Positions 54,331 through 64,000 of a DNA stretch of 64,000 bases are shown piece after piece. This DNA is from Hermatobates lingyangjiaoensis (Eukaryota > Arthropoda > Insecta > Hemiptera > Hermatobatidae), in the NCBI GenBank assembly GCA_026182355.1, contig JAPFBL010000324.1, positions 1 to 64,000 on the forward strand, in the 5' to 3' direction. The notes beneath the pieces were generated by a model. It made no database searches and was not told where the DNA came from. It saw only the letters and a list, made by a program, of their open reading frames with translations. The first letter of the stretch is position 1. Each line of letters begins with the position of its first letter. Made by a program: the position numbers and the translations under genes.

Positions 54331-55226
54331 TCCCTCCTTGCGACGGGTCCGAAATATTGAAAAGTCAGTCCTAGTTGTTAGGTTTCTTTCCATGTGTCAC
54401 AGTTTTTTTAAGTTGTAATGAGTTCTTTCGGATATTATTTCGTTTAACCCCTTCAAATCCTAACTGTTGTTAAATATCTAATTCTTCCTCATGCACTTCT
54501 AGTGATTGTGTCTACCGTCTAGACTGTACACGGTGTGATGCATTCTATGTAGGTTTAACAACTACTATGTTAAGCCTATGTATGATTAATCATTGGTTTT
54601 CTGTCAGTCGTGATCGTACACTACCAGTTGCTATTCACGCTAATTCTCATGGTCTAAGCTTCAATGAAATTTTCAGAGTTCAGATACTTAAAACAGTCCC
54701 TCGAAACAGTAGATCCTTAACTTTAAAAGCTTCTGAAGAAGCCCATATGGCTCTTAGGAGCTCGTTAAAATCCAGATATCAACCTGAACCGTTAAGCAGT
54801 ATTCATTGGTGAAGTTTTCGTAAATTAATTTGTTTCACAAAATTATTTTTTTTTATTTTACATATTATTATCATTATTATTTATTTTATTAATTCTTAAT
54901 TTTCTCTTCTTTCGAATTTTATGGTTATGAAGATTCCTTTTTATTATATAATATTTTTATTATTATATTTTTCCTTGTTGCTATTCTTCTTCAGTATTCC
55001 TACTACTTTTTTTGTTTTCGTTGTGTCCAACCAGTACATATTCTGTGAAGCTGTCCAGTTGGCTTTTATCTTCTCGCCACTCAACTTCCTTTCCTGAGGA
55101 TGACCGTTAAAAGGGCCGAAATATTGAATGTGAGTCCCAGTTTCTGTTTTTCAGTCGTGTTTCTCAAAGTTTTCAAAGTATATACGAGTATATAACATAA
55201 ACACGTGAAATAACAATCATCATATT
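54331..55226 (+). mobile_element. Deleted Penelope-like element
   Basis: A PLE-end-like motif (gcgacgggtccGAAATATTG, 54,339-54,358) precedes the GIY-YIG remnant. A second (cCTGAGGATGACCGTTAAAA then gggccGAAATATTG, 55,093-55,126) follows it, and then a short foldback-family end (55,198-55,225, acataaacacgtgaaataac). Two related ends around a single domain suggest a PLE with terminal repeats that lost its reverse transcriptase. Confidence 0.55.
54492..54812 (+). pseudogene. Penelope-like GIY-YIG endonuclease remnant, copy 2
   Basis: An open frame of about 107 codons reads CVYRLDCTRCDAFYVGLTTT, then LPVAIHANSHGLSFNEIF, VQILKTVPRNSRS, and LKASEEAHMALRSSLKSRYQ. The CxxC before FYVG, the helix with SL.M..H and the Glu-containing EEAHM helix fit the GIY-YIG domain of PLEs. 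The Glu of the last helix is the expected metal ligand. The first GIY strand is diverged (VYRLD). This is the best preserved nuclease remnant in the window. Confidence 0.75.
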
Positions 55227-58204
55227 ATGACCGATACATTATTTCTATGTTTGTTTTTTGTTTAAGCCGAACTCAATATTATTGCTGTATGATATAGAAG
55301 TATTAATACATGGCATTTAAAAATCACATATTAACAGTAGTGTTAATAACCATTACTTCACTTTTTTATGTGGTTTTTGAATCATAAATCAAGTGATTAA
55401 TTGCATCCGAACGCCCATAGTCAGTGTTTAAAAGCATTTGATCATCTCAACCCATTATCATTGAATTGAGGAATTTAGTTAGCAAGTTTGAAAGGATATT
55501 GAATCGACTATGAAATAGTTTGCATTACCTCTGCAGTAAAGTTACGAACTAAAGGAACTTTGAGGTCTTAGGGTGCGCTTTAAAACCTGAGCCTAAAGAA
55601 AATTTACCATTATATTAACTATTAATTCTTATATTATAAATAATATATTGTTTATTATATATTACAATATTGGTAAAAAATAATACTATAAATGAGTTAT
55701 ACATTTTATCAAGAAAGTAACATCTCACTTTACAGTCAATCTTACTATTATTAAACTTTGAATGATTAGGAAGAAATAGTTTTAGCTCAACTGAGAAAAT
55801 AGAATTTAAAAACATGTTAAAAACTAGTTAATTGAATCAAAAGCCTGATGCAAACAAAAGTTTTTTCTCCACACATTCAGAAGCATAAAGTTTTTTGTGC
55901 TGCTAAATGTGATAATGTTGGGTCATTTTAACGATTCATGGGCGTGTCACAATACCAGGAAAGCCCATATCGTCTCACCCATCCAAGTGTCAACTATGCC
56001 CAGTTTTACTTAACTTTGATTGAGCGAGAACCGGTGTTCTCAACGTGGTCTTAGCCTTTGGTACATAAAGGATCAATGTGACTTTATCTCTTTTCTTTCA
56101 AATTATTTCATTAGATGCTGGATTATTTACCTAATGCCAATTCCTTTCATACCAATAAATGTAAAATCATATATAAAATTAAAAGGATGAAATACATTGA
56201 TAGATGCTGTTACTTGAACACTGATTTAACCGTTATAAGATTGAGTAACTAATCTGTGCGTAGGGTAGGTTGTTTGTAGTACAGCTGTTAATAAAATAAT
56301 CTATGTCTGTTTTCCGAACCTTATCTAACTGCCTCCACAATGAGCCTATGTAAACCACTGAGGGCGTTCAACTTGTCTTACTTATTGCTTGATTACACTC
56401 CAACAAAACCTCTTGTTTATTTAACACAGGCGTATTCAGAAGTGGGTCGCCTCGGCTCACTAAGCTCTTGTCGTATCACATCTACTCTTCCAACAACTTT
56501 TATTTGATTAGCTACCATCCAGATTTATTACCCCTAACTATCCAATCTATATTTTTTAGAAAGCAGTAAAAATTGGGGAATCACAAAATAAAATATTTTT
56601 TTTTCTATTTTTCTAAGGTAATAAGACAAAATTAAAAAGAAATTAAGAAAGAAAAATATGTCTCTAAATACTATCCCAACTGCATCATTTAATTCAAAAT
56701 TACTCTTATTATTTCTTTGAAATTCAGATTAGATAAATAATCATTGGTCAGAACATAAAAAAAACCTTAGTGACAAGTACTGAACTAAGGCAAAACACTA
56801 GTTGGTGTACCCGGCTTTACACAGAAAATATTACAATTGTTTTTTTTCTAAAAAAAAAGTACAGTTAAAATGACAATTTAAATTTCCTTAATATCATTAA
56901 AAATAATTATAATTACGTATAATTAAAAAAAAAACAAATTTTGGTAGGCAAGGGATGTTACGATCTCATAGGTCAACATTAATTTTAGAAACTAATTTTA
57001 ATTAGTATGTACTTGTAGAGATTTCTAACCAATATTTATATATATATTTTAATATATTCAATATAAATACGTTTAGTTGTTCAAAAAATGTAACAAATTA
57101 AAATAATTCAAAAACTAATTTTTATAAAAATAAATAGAATCCACTTGTAAAGTTGGTTTTTATTAAAATGAGTAATTGACTTTAAATGAAACAAGTTAAT
57201 GAATATTCATATTGAAAATGAATTGAGTTCATTAAGTAATCGAATGTGGATTTATATTAGAAAGAGAAATTTATTAAAGTATTTGGGAAATGGTAACTAC
57301 AGACCACTCTCTATTTATTTGTTTCTGACATATTACCTGTTTCTAGCAGCATTGACATACATTACGTTATAAGTCAGGAATAACGGTCATGCAAAAATCT
57401 GTGTGTATTTATCTGAGAAACTGAAAAAGTTCTAAATATTTTTTACAGATTGTTCAATATGTTTATTAAAAATTAAATATTGAAAATGATATTTCGATGT
57501 AATGAATGATTTCACAAATGGAATCCGTAAATATTGGACTGGTGGAATAGCAATAGACATGTACTAACTTCAAGTTCTGCTGTCAAATTTAGTCAAAAAG
57601 TGAAATTTAGTGGGCTACAAATTATAATTAATAATAGCCACTTTGAAAAACAAATAGTAATTAAACAAAAAGTGATATAATTATAAGTGGTCACTGTAGT
57701 TTAGATAGATCATTGATAGTCATTTATTTAATATAAAACAAGAATTACTGCTTATTTATTTAGTGAAATTCAAGTGAATTGAATAAATGGTAATGTAATC
57801 GTAGTTTCATGTAATTTAACATTTTAGTTTTCTCAATCAATGTAGAAAACTCAAAATTCTAGTTAAAGCTCATGTAAACTTTTTCTTTATCTTCATAAGT
57901 AAGATCCAATGCTATTCCAAATTTGGTCAATTTGAATATTAATTTTTATTTGGAAATGATTGATTGCGATGTCTGCTAGTGTCTGCCATTAAGAATTAGC
58001 ATTTAATTGAACGTGGCAAGTCCCAGGTACTCCTAACGTCTATTCTCAAGTGCAGTAATACTAAAATGTTAATAAATATATCTTTTACATCTCAATCCTA
58101 ACTCAATGCATGATCTATTTCGTTTTTGTTTTTATTTATTATTATATTACAAATAGCATTAGAAGGGTAACAAGTAATAGTGATACATGATGCATAAAAA
58201 AAAA
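55227..58204. other. AT-rich sequence, no gene recognised
   Basis: Moderately GC patches at 55,918-56,080 and 56,320-56,500 contain no supported frame. The rest is very AT-rich. No terminal repeats were found by eye. Confidence 0.45.
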
Positions 58205-58772
58205 TGAAATAAAAGAGTGGAGAAACCACACATTGGTGGTACTATATATAAATTATTCTGATCACTTTAAATTAGTGAGCATTACTGAGTAGCTCTCGGG
58301 GTATTTATTTAGCCTTCTAATAGGGATGGTAGGAATCTGATGGGATGATGATAGCTGAACTAAAGGGTTTAGTTTTGGAGGGTAAAGATTCATGAACTTT
58401 GCGAGATCGTGATCGGATTTGTTGATAGATAAAAGGAATTTTCAAAAGATGTATTAATAGTATCATTAGAAACATATAAGGGAGCTTGTATAATTTGTTG
58501 AAGGATTATGGATTGGGCTGTTTGGATTCTTTGGATATTTGTATGCTTGGTTGTTCCCCATATTTCGAGTTAGTAAGTCCAAATCGGCTTATGTATTATA
58601 GTATATATCAGTCTTTTGTTCTGTAGTGCCAAATTTGATCTTTTGTTGAGAAGTGTAGATAGCATATCATATCGTCTCATTAGGTCCAGTCGTTTCAGTC
58701 TTGTATGTGGATTCCACGTCAGTCATTTGTCGATGTACATCCCCAGATATCGCACTACGTAAAAATCTATTC
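58205..58772 (-). pseudogene. Jockey-type LINE reverse transcriptase, C-terminal remnant
   Basis: The minus strand reads VRYLGMYIDK then a stop, LTWNPHTRLKRLDLMRRYDM, KRSNLALQNKRLIYTIIHKP, IWTY then a stop, LEIWGTTKHTNIQRIQTAQS and APLYVSNDTINT. The motifs YLG..(L/I)D..LTW..H, L....L.NK..IY...IKP.WTYG..LWG and AP.YV.N are those of the post-catalytic region of Jockey-clade ORF2. Two internal stops show it is dead. The RT catalytic core and the 5' parts are missing. Similarity begins abruptly at about 58,772, the likely 5' truncation point. Confidence 0.85.
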
Positions 58773-59789
58773 CTTATTATTATTATCTATTAGTTATTTA
58801 TTATCAGTTAAACATTTTTAAGAAAGTTAGTACAGGTATGCAAGTATTTCTGATGTGTTTTTAATTGCTATAGTTGTTTTGCTATGATTCCTATGCGCAA
58901 AAAGTAAACTATTTACCTTGACAATCAAGCGGTGAATAAACTACCCTTTGAATTCATATACTGTAACCTTAACTGTAAAAACCACAAATCTGACAGCAAC
59001 TGAACCATTGTTGTTTACTTTTAGAAGAAAAACAACAAGTGTTGTAACAACTTATATCACTTGGATGAATTCAGTAGTATTTTTTATTTATGCATATCTA
59101 AATTGAATACTCTTTTGGTATTTTATGCGCTAAAACTTAATATTTATGAATTGAAACCATAAAAGGTATTGAATTATTCGTCGTATGTTTCTTACTTTAC
59201 TAATTATTTTAAATTTAGTATTTTTAATCCTTATAGAACGTGAAATTGAAACCTTAAATTATATTCTAATTATTTTATTAGTTTTATATACTACCTTTGA
59301 GGTTTTTAAACCGGTCCTTCCATTAAAACAGTCCAAACATTGTGTCCTGGGACAAGTAATTCAAACAATTGCACACCTGTGCATGTAAACTATACCTGCT
59401 TAGTTCCAAGCAAGTTGTCTTTTTGAAGAGAAGATTAAGCCTATGAAAAGAGAGTTTTGTATGATTACTGAACTTGTTCTTAGAAGTTAAGAAATACTGA
59501 TGAAATTAAAAGTACTCTAATATTCAACAGATGGTAAGTGGATGTTACTTTTATGTTTTTTTTTATTTTTTTGGTATATTAAAATTGTGGTAAAGTGGTT
59601 TTTAAAGTTCTTTAGTAAAGTTTTTTAAAGTTCTTTAGTTCTTAGTAATTTGGTTTGAAAAGGCCTAGATTAGTTTCTATTGCTACTAGTCGGTAGCTAA
59701 TGTGTCATGTAGTGCAGTAGAGGTGAGAAGTTAGTAGAAATGCAGCCTCATGTTTTAAACGTTTTACTCATAGTACGATTCTTAGCAGG
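58773..59789. other. AT-rich sequence, no gene recognised
   Basis: A 67-codon frame at 59,185-59,388 is very hydrophobic in its first half (FLTLLIILNLVFLILIE), which AT-rich DNA often yields. Without other support it is not called. Confidence 0.4.
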
Positions 59790-60390
59790 GTAGCCAAATC
59801 ATCTATTTTTCGGCTAAATCTAGCCAAAAATGGACTACTGTTAGCCAGTTTTCACAGATCCGTTTCATAGTGCATGCAGAATAGTACACTCGTTAAATAA
59901 GTAAAAAGCAAATTTGTACAATGTTTCATGATGAATTTGACCAAAACAATAAATATGAGCTCGTTTTAACATATTATGTACATATTTAATACCGACAAAG
60001 TGGCGGGCTTTGAGTGCAAGCATGACTGCCAGACTGTCAGAGGCATTTCTCTCACACTAAAGACAGGCTTCTGCTAAACCCAAGATTACTATTACGGTCT
60101 TAGTATCTGAAAACACAGAGTCTGTTGTGAACGCTATAGGAACAGTGCAAACGTAATCTTCACAAACCATCAAGACGAAGAGATATCATGTGATTCGTTC
60201 GAGGACATCAATTTCTGCAGTAATATGTAAAGTTAAAACTTGTTTCTGTTTATTTATATTATTTTACTATTCTTGTAGTTGCCTATTATTAAATTACTAC
60301 TTTGTTTAATTTAGCCGAAACTTTAGCAGGGTAGGTATGCGATATTTTTAGCTAGTTTTAGCTACTTTCATGCCCACACCTCCCTCGGAG
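59790..60390 (+). repeat. Possible DNA-transposon remnant with repeated TAGCAGGGTAG ends
   Basis: 'ttagcagggtagccaaatca' (59,787) and 'ttagcagggtaggtatgcga' (60,330) are similar and in the same orientation, each followed by TAGC-rich sequence (agctagttttagctac). A CAGGG start recalls hAT-like termini, but no inverted partner is seen. The interior (60,000-60,230) is GC-richer and has no supported frame. Confidence 0.3.
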
Positions 60391-60562
60391 GCCGATCGGC
60401 TTCTGAGATATCCTAGAGCACTGGTTACTATCAGAGGTACTACCTGACCCTTGAGTCCTTGGTCAGACTTTAGCGGGCAGTGAACGGAAAAAGTGTTGTA
60501 GAATAGACGGTGGCTGTGAGAGGAAGAGCGAAAGCAAAGCTATAGACATTGATATAGCAAAT

Positions 60563-60620
60563 GATAAAATCTGGGGCGGCCTACTCTCCACAGATAACCA
60601 ATTTGAAGATTTGTTTGTTT
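60563..60620 (+). repeat. Terminus related to the 1.5-kb family
   Basis: AAAATCTGGGGCGGCCTACT resembles the AAAAATCTGGAGTGGCCTAC end of copies B and D, then diverges into 'cacagataaccaatttgaag'. Probably the end of a related subfamily. Confidence 0.4.
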
Positions 60621-61196
60621 TAATGCTGCTAGATTTATTTTATCAGTCATAACAAACTTGAAATTATTCGTCACAATTCGTACAATCTGACACATTATCA
60701 TAATTAAAACGTATAATGTTTTCAAAGATTTCCTGCCTGTTCCAGAGAGTCTCTATTATTTATAAGATATTATTGCAGCTGCATACGTGGTAGTTGAGAG
60801 AACAATGTACAGTTAGATATTCCACATATATTTTTATTCGGCACATTAAATATGCTTCCTTCTGCTCCATTCATCAATCGCATACTTGAGAAAGCTAGGG
60901 TTTTATTATTACTTTGTTGATACCTGTGTTGACCTATAAGCGTGCCTGAGCCTCCCGGCCATACCACAGAACTTTTTTGATACCTGTTTTGATCGCTGTG
61001 CACCTTAGTTTTCCAGCCATTACACCAAAGATCAAATCAGGCCGACGATTTAACGTGTTGCCCTTTTGCCACCTCCAAGTTTTGCCACCCAAAACTTGGG
61101 GTGTCCGAGGTGGACTTCGCGGAGGCGGGCACCACGATTCTACGTCGCGCATAGACCAAAAATTAAATTAACTAATTCACGCAATTGTACCAGGAA

Positions 61197-61210
61197 GGGG
61201 GGGGGGGGGG
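61197..61210 (+). repeat. G14 homopolymer
   Basis: Fourteen consecutive G within the 3' UTR of LINE B (C run on the coding strand). Confidence 0.9.
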
Positions 61211-61275
61211 AAACAACAAAAACGGCAGTTATAATCCTGGTATAAGGTGGCTCATTTACCTCACTACCAAACATT

Positions 61276-61495
61276 TTAACGCTGGGTTGCAATAGCTCTC
61301 TTTTTCCTGCCCACCTCGTGGATGAACTCGTGGTATGCCTTCACATTTTTACGTTTGAACGATACCTCGTAAAGCTCGCTTGCCTCTTTTCCAACTATCG
61401 CCTCGACCTTTGTCCTTTCATAGTCATATCTGGGGCACTCCCCAATCACATGCTGGACTGTCTCTGGACTGACTATATTCAATATATTCTAACCA
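61276..61495 (-). pseudogene. LINE B ORF2 C-terminal remnant
   Basis: Reads SPETVQHVIGECPRYDYERT then KVEAIVGKEASELYE, ending EVGRKKRAIATQR and TAA. 'ETVQH(V/L)...CP.Y...R' is the His-Cys end of the LINE C-terminal knuckle; the preceding C.CG is missing because similarity is cut at 61,495 where the tail of LINE A begins. Its 3' UTR (61,275-60,972) carries CCCGCCTCCGCG and 'aactaaggtgcacagcgatc'. The 106-bp insertion at 1.95 kb comes from this family. Confidence 0.75.
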
Positions 61496-61763
61496 CTTTT
61501 TTGATACCTGTTTTGATTTGTAGCCATGTTTCTCGGCCTTTCGGCCCAATCCATGAACAAAGCAATTACAGATCGATGCTTTTTTACGTGAGACCCTTTA
61601 GCCACATGAGGGGACACACCACATTCCTCTGAAGAGGGATGCGACCGAGCCCACCCATGCACCCAAGGTGAACCTCGTGGAGGCGGGTCCCACGACACCA
61701 CATCATGCAAAAAAAAAAAAAAAATAGGAAAGGAAAGAAGAGAGGTGAAAAAAAAACAACAAC

Positions 61764-61978
61764 TTAGGGTATGGACCTTTTTCTTTTACCTATCAAGTAA
61801 ATGAAGGCTAAGAAGTATTTTAACACTTTTCCCTGGAGCAGGCTTCTGTACAGTTCTTCATTTAGTACACCGACCTGGATCGCTAACCGAAACCTCGGTA
61901 GATCGAAGAATGGGCAGTCTTCCAGGAGGTGCTTCACTGTCTCCGGGCCATGGCCACAATCACACATAGGGTTTTCAC
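61764..61978 (-). pseudogene. LINE A ORF2 C-terminal remnant
   Basis: Reads NPMCDCGHGPETVKHLLEDC, PFFDLPRFRLAIQVG and KYFLAFIYLIGKRKRSIP before the stop. The complete C.CG...ET..HLL..CP knuckle is present. Similar to LINE B but a different subfamily. Its 3' UTR (61,763-61,497) also carries a CCCGCCTCCACG block and ends GGTATCAAAAAA. Upstream it runs into a run of 22 A (read as lysines), which belongs to another LINE tail and not to the protein. Confidence 0.75.
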
Positions 61979-62100
61979 TTTTTTTTTTTTTTTTTTTTTT
62001 GATACCAGGCCTGGCCCTTATTCTAGAAATCAGAAAGCTTCTGGTTTCATTTGAATCTATGAATTCATTTCTGATCACCTCTTATAATGCTCCCTGTAAA

Positions 62101-63339
62101 ATATTCTGTTATCAGCATTACTGATAATAAGGTCGGAGGGCGTGTGTAATAATTTTCCAAACTGTATATAAAGCTAGTGGTTATTGGGCCTGTTATTCCT
62201 AGAAACACTTTTTTGTAATTTATTGAGGCTAAATTTCGTTTACTTTTTACTTAACAACCGATGTATGTCACACCTTTCGTTTTTATGACACAGGTAATAG
62301 CAACTTTGTAGAGACTAAAATTTAGATTTTGGATTAAGGGCTTTTCTACCAAAGAATATTTTAGATCATATCATTGACTGTATTATCAGCAGAACATTGC
62401 TTTAAGGTCTCTTAAGAAAGCCTTAGCCAATATATCTGTTGTACGGATTTCCCAACTTATTTTTTCATCTAAAGAGACTCTACAGTTTTCGGATAGGTTT
62501 GGGAGTCTAGTTTAGTAGTTTTAATGAAGAGCTGTTTGAAACCTTTTCTTCTTCAGAAAAGTATAAGAGAGCTATTGTAGCTGAATTGAAATCTAGACCT
62601 GTCTCCTTTATCTTTCACCACTTTTGAAGCACTTTTGTTTAGGCTAAAAGGCCATACAATCAACCATTTCTCTTGTAAGAATAAAAAGGTCATCAGGACA
62701 TCCTAGCGTATAGAAACCTTGAGTAAAGTACCCACTAGCTTATTTACAACTAACCACCTCAATAAGGGCGACAGCTCACCACCCTGAAATCAACCTCAGA
62801 TGGTCACGATTTCAGTTGTGATAAATTCTATACTAACACTACTTATTCTTGCGTTAGATTGTCGTAATTATTCTTGAAATAAAACATCTACTTATTACAT
62901 ATTAGTTCTAATTCAATACATTCTAAGACATGTAATCAATCAAATCCTCTTTCAATATTAAAGAAGTAACATAAAGTCGTTCATTTGAGACTTGAGAAGC
63001 TTACTATCTTTGTTTATCAAATTTTTGGAACTCACTCTGTTAATTTCCTTTTCTTATATATGTTGTCATAAATGATGAAGGCTTATTTATAAAAAACTTC
63101 TTATGACAAATGAAACCTAATAGTTGTCATTTTTAGTGTAATATTACTCTTCCATACTAAAGCTTATCTGCCATTAAGATGTTTTAAAAGGAACAATTTT
63201 GTTGGATAACCATCACACGATGGGAAAGATAATGAAGCATGTTGACTTTTGTGTTTGTTTCTATACTTTAAGAATAAATCTTATTAAATATCATATAAAT
63301 CATTAAAATATCTTCAATTTTGTAATTGTCTCAATTGGT
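62101..63339. other. AT-rich sequence, nothing recognised
   Basis: No motifs, terminal repeats or supported frames. Confidence 0.5.
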
Positions 63340-64000
63340 TTTTTTTTTAACTAAATTTTGATCAAAAAAATTCAAAGGCAATGTAAACAAATCCGACAAG
63401 TATAGATAATTATCCGTTGACGCAAGTTCGAGATTTCCAGTTTTTTTTTAATTTATTGCCTTTTTTTGGTAATCTGAATTTCTTAAAGTTATTTTTGTAA
63501 CTTACTAATGTTACGTAAATCATTTTAACAAAATTTCAGCGTTCTAGCTAGATGTTTAGAAAAAAAAATCAAATCATTAATTGTATTATGACACCCTTTT
63601 TTTTTCCATGTAATATCAATATAGTACTCTCAGAAGGTGTTATTTTTCAATTGGATTTGATTATGATTGATCAAACGATGAGACCTACATCGTGTTCATA
63701 ACCTTTTGAAATCAATCATAAGTCAAAAATTCAACATTTTACAGCAGAACTAACCTCTCGGTTATTGAAAGATTACTTATTTCTGGTAATGCTATGTCGG
63801 TTTAATAATCCCAAAATTTCAATTCTCTGAAGTTAATAGTTTAGGAGGAAGAGAACGTTATCAAATAACTTTTTGGCAAAAAAAGTGATTTCTTCATTAT
63901 GGAATGTTGCCAAAAACTAATTGGGCACATCTACACTCAATGACCTAATATTTTGTAAAAATATAAATTTGATCTATCAAACGGGTTGGCCTATAACATG
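63340..64000 (-). repeat. Diverged copy of the 1.5-kb family (copy E), runs off the window
   Basis: 'ggcaatgtaaacaa', 'cgacaagtataga', 'ttggcaaaaaaagtga' and 'aaatttgatctatcaa' follow the order of copy B (48,530-49,180) with heavy substitution. It is much older than copies A and B. The terminal TACTTTAC end would lie beyond the right edge. Confidence 0.6.

Larger units (their letters stand above)
60915..62005 (-). mobile_element. Cluster of same-orientation LINE 3' ends
   Basis: On the minus strand GGTATCAA(A/C)AA occurs at about 60,919-60,929, 60,972-60,983, 61,496-61,510 and 61,979-62,006, in two or three cases after (A)TCAAAACA. Each is the 3' end of a truncated LINE of one family, with tail lengths from 3 to 22 A. 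Two carry C-terminal coding remnants (listed next). Confidence 0.65.

Noticed and set aside
59185..59388. Small membrane protein
   Set aside because: Hydrophobic runs are expected from T-rich DNA; no splice, promoter or homology support.
61979..62000. Lysine-rich stretch in the LINE A protein
   Set aside because: The 22-A run follows GGTATC, the 3' end of another LINE of the same family, so it is a tail and not coding.
1..64000. Viral integrations
   Set aside because: Apart from retroelement pol genes, I saw no frame with motifs of an integrated virus.

Overview
The window reads as repeat-dense, AT-rich nuclear DNA of an arthropod, most likely an insect. I base this on the mix of elements: Jockey-type non-LTR retrotransposons with a PRE_C2HC/zinc-knuckle ORF1, Penelope-like elements (PLEs) with a GIY-YIG nuclease, a gypsy-type LTR element, piggyBac and Tigger/pogo DNA transposons, a tRNA-derived SINE, and many (TA)n, (TC)n and (AC)n microsatellites. 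A hemipteran is my guess only. I found no intact protein-coding gene, no rRNA or tRNA gene and no CRISPR. A few short islands flanked by splice signals (8.5 kb, 11.8 kb, 21.45 kb, 36.37 kb) are the only hints of spliced host sequence.

Layout. 0-8.2 kb: a SINE, a 106-bp LINE tail with a target-site duplication, and a large inverted repeat (about 2.68-4.44 and 6.78-8.0 kb). Its left arm took a 0.5-kb LINE insertion while the right arm still shows the empty site. 8.2-12.9 kb: AT-rich DNA, an internally deleted piggyBac element (10,362-11,494), a micro-exon candidate and a foldback element. 12.9-21.3 kb: a full copy of an unclassified 1.5-kb element family, several inverted repeats, a GC-rich island, a SINE, a long purine-biased tract and a PLE nuclease remnant.

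21.3-36.4 kb is the most notable part: about seven and a half tandem copies of a ~1633-bp unit. Each unit is made of three diverged ~0.5-kb monomers derived from the zinc-knuckle region of a non-LTR retrotransposon ORF1. The array is flanked upstream by more ORF1-like sequence and downstream by the start of an ORF2 endonuclease, so it looks like a satellite grown inside a retroelement. The outer units are diverged and the central ones almost identical. One stretch (32.87-33.95 kb) differs from the others almost only by 1-2 base deletions, which points to unpolished assembly.

36.5-43.4 kb: a PLE reverse transcriptase broken into two opposite-strand halves, a decayed gypsy pol on the minus strand carrying a templated patch of its own sequence, a SINE, a Tigger element with both terminal repeats, and foldback copies. 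43.4-55.2 kb: two PLE GIY-YIG remnants, a second full copy of the 1.5-kb family in the opposite orientation, a SINE and a LINE 3' end with poly(A). 55.2-64 kb: mostly unassigned AT-rich DNA, a Jockey-type reverse transcriptase remnant (minus), a cluster of same-orientation LINE 3' ends (60.9-62.0 kb), and a diverged copy of the 1.5-kb family at the right edge.

A foldback family recurs eight times, in (TA)n or AT-rich DNA where the flank is clear. Its arms carry a CTGACGA-stem-GAAA motif like the core of a hammerhead ribozyme. No functional pathway links these elements; the window is a record of transposition, inversion and satellite growth.
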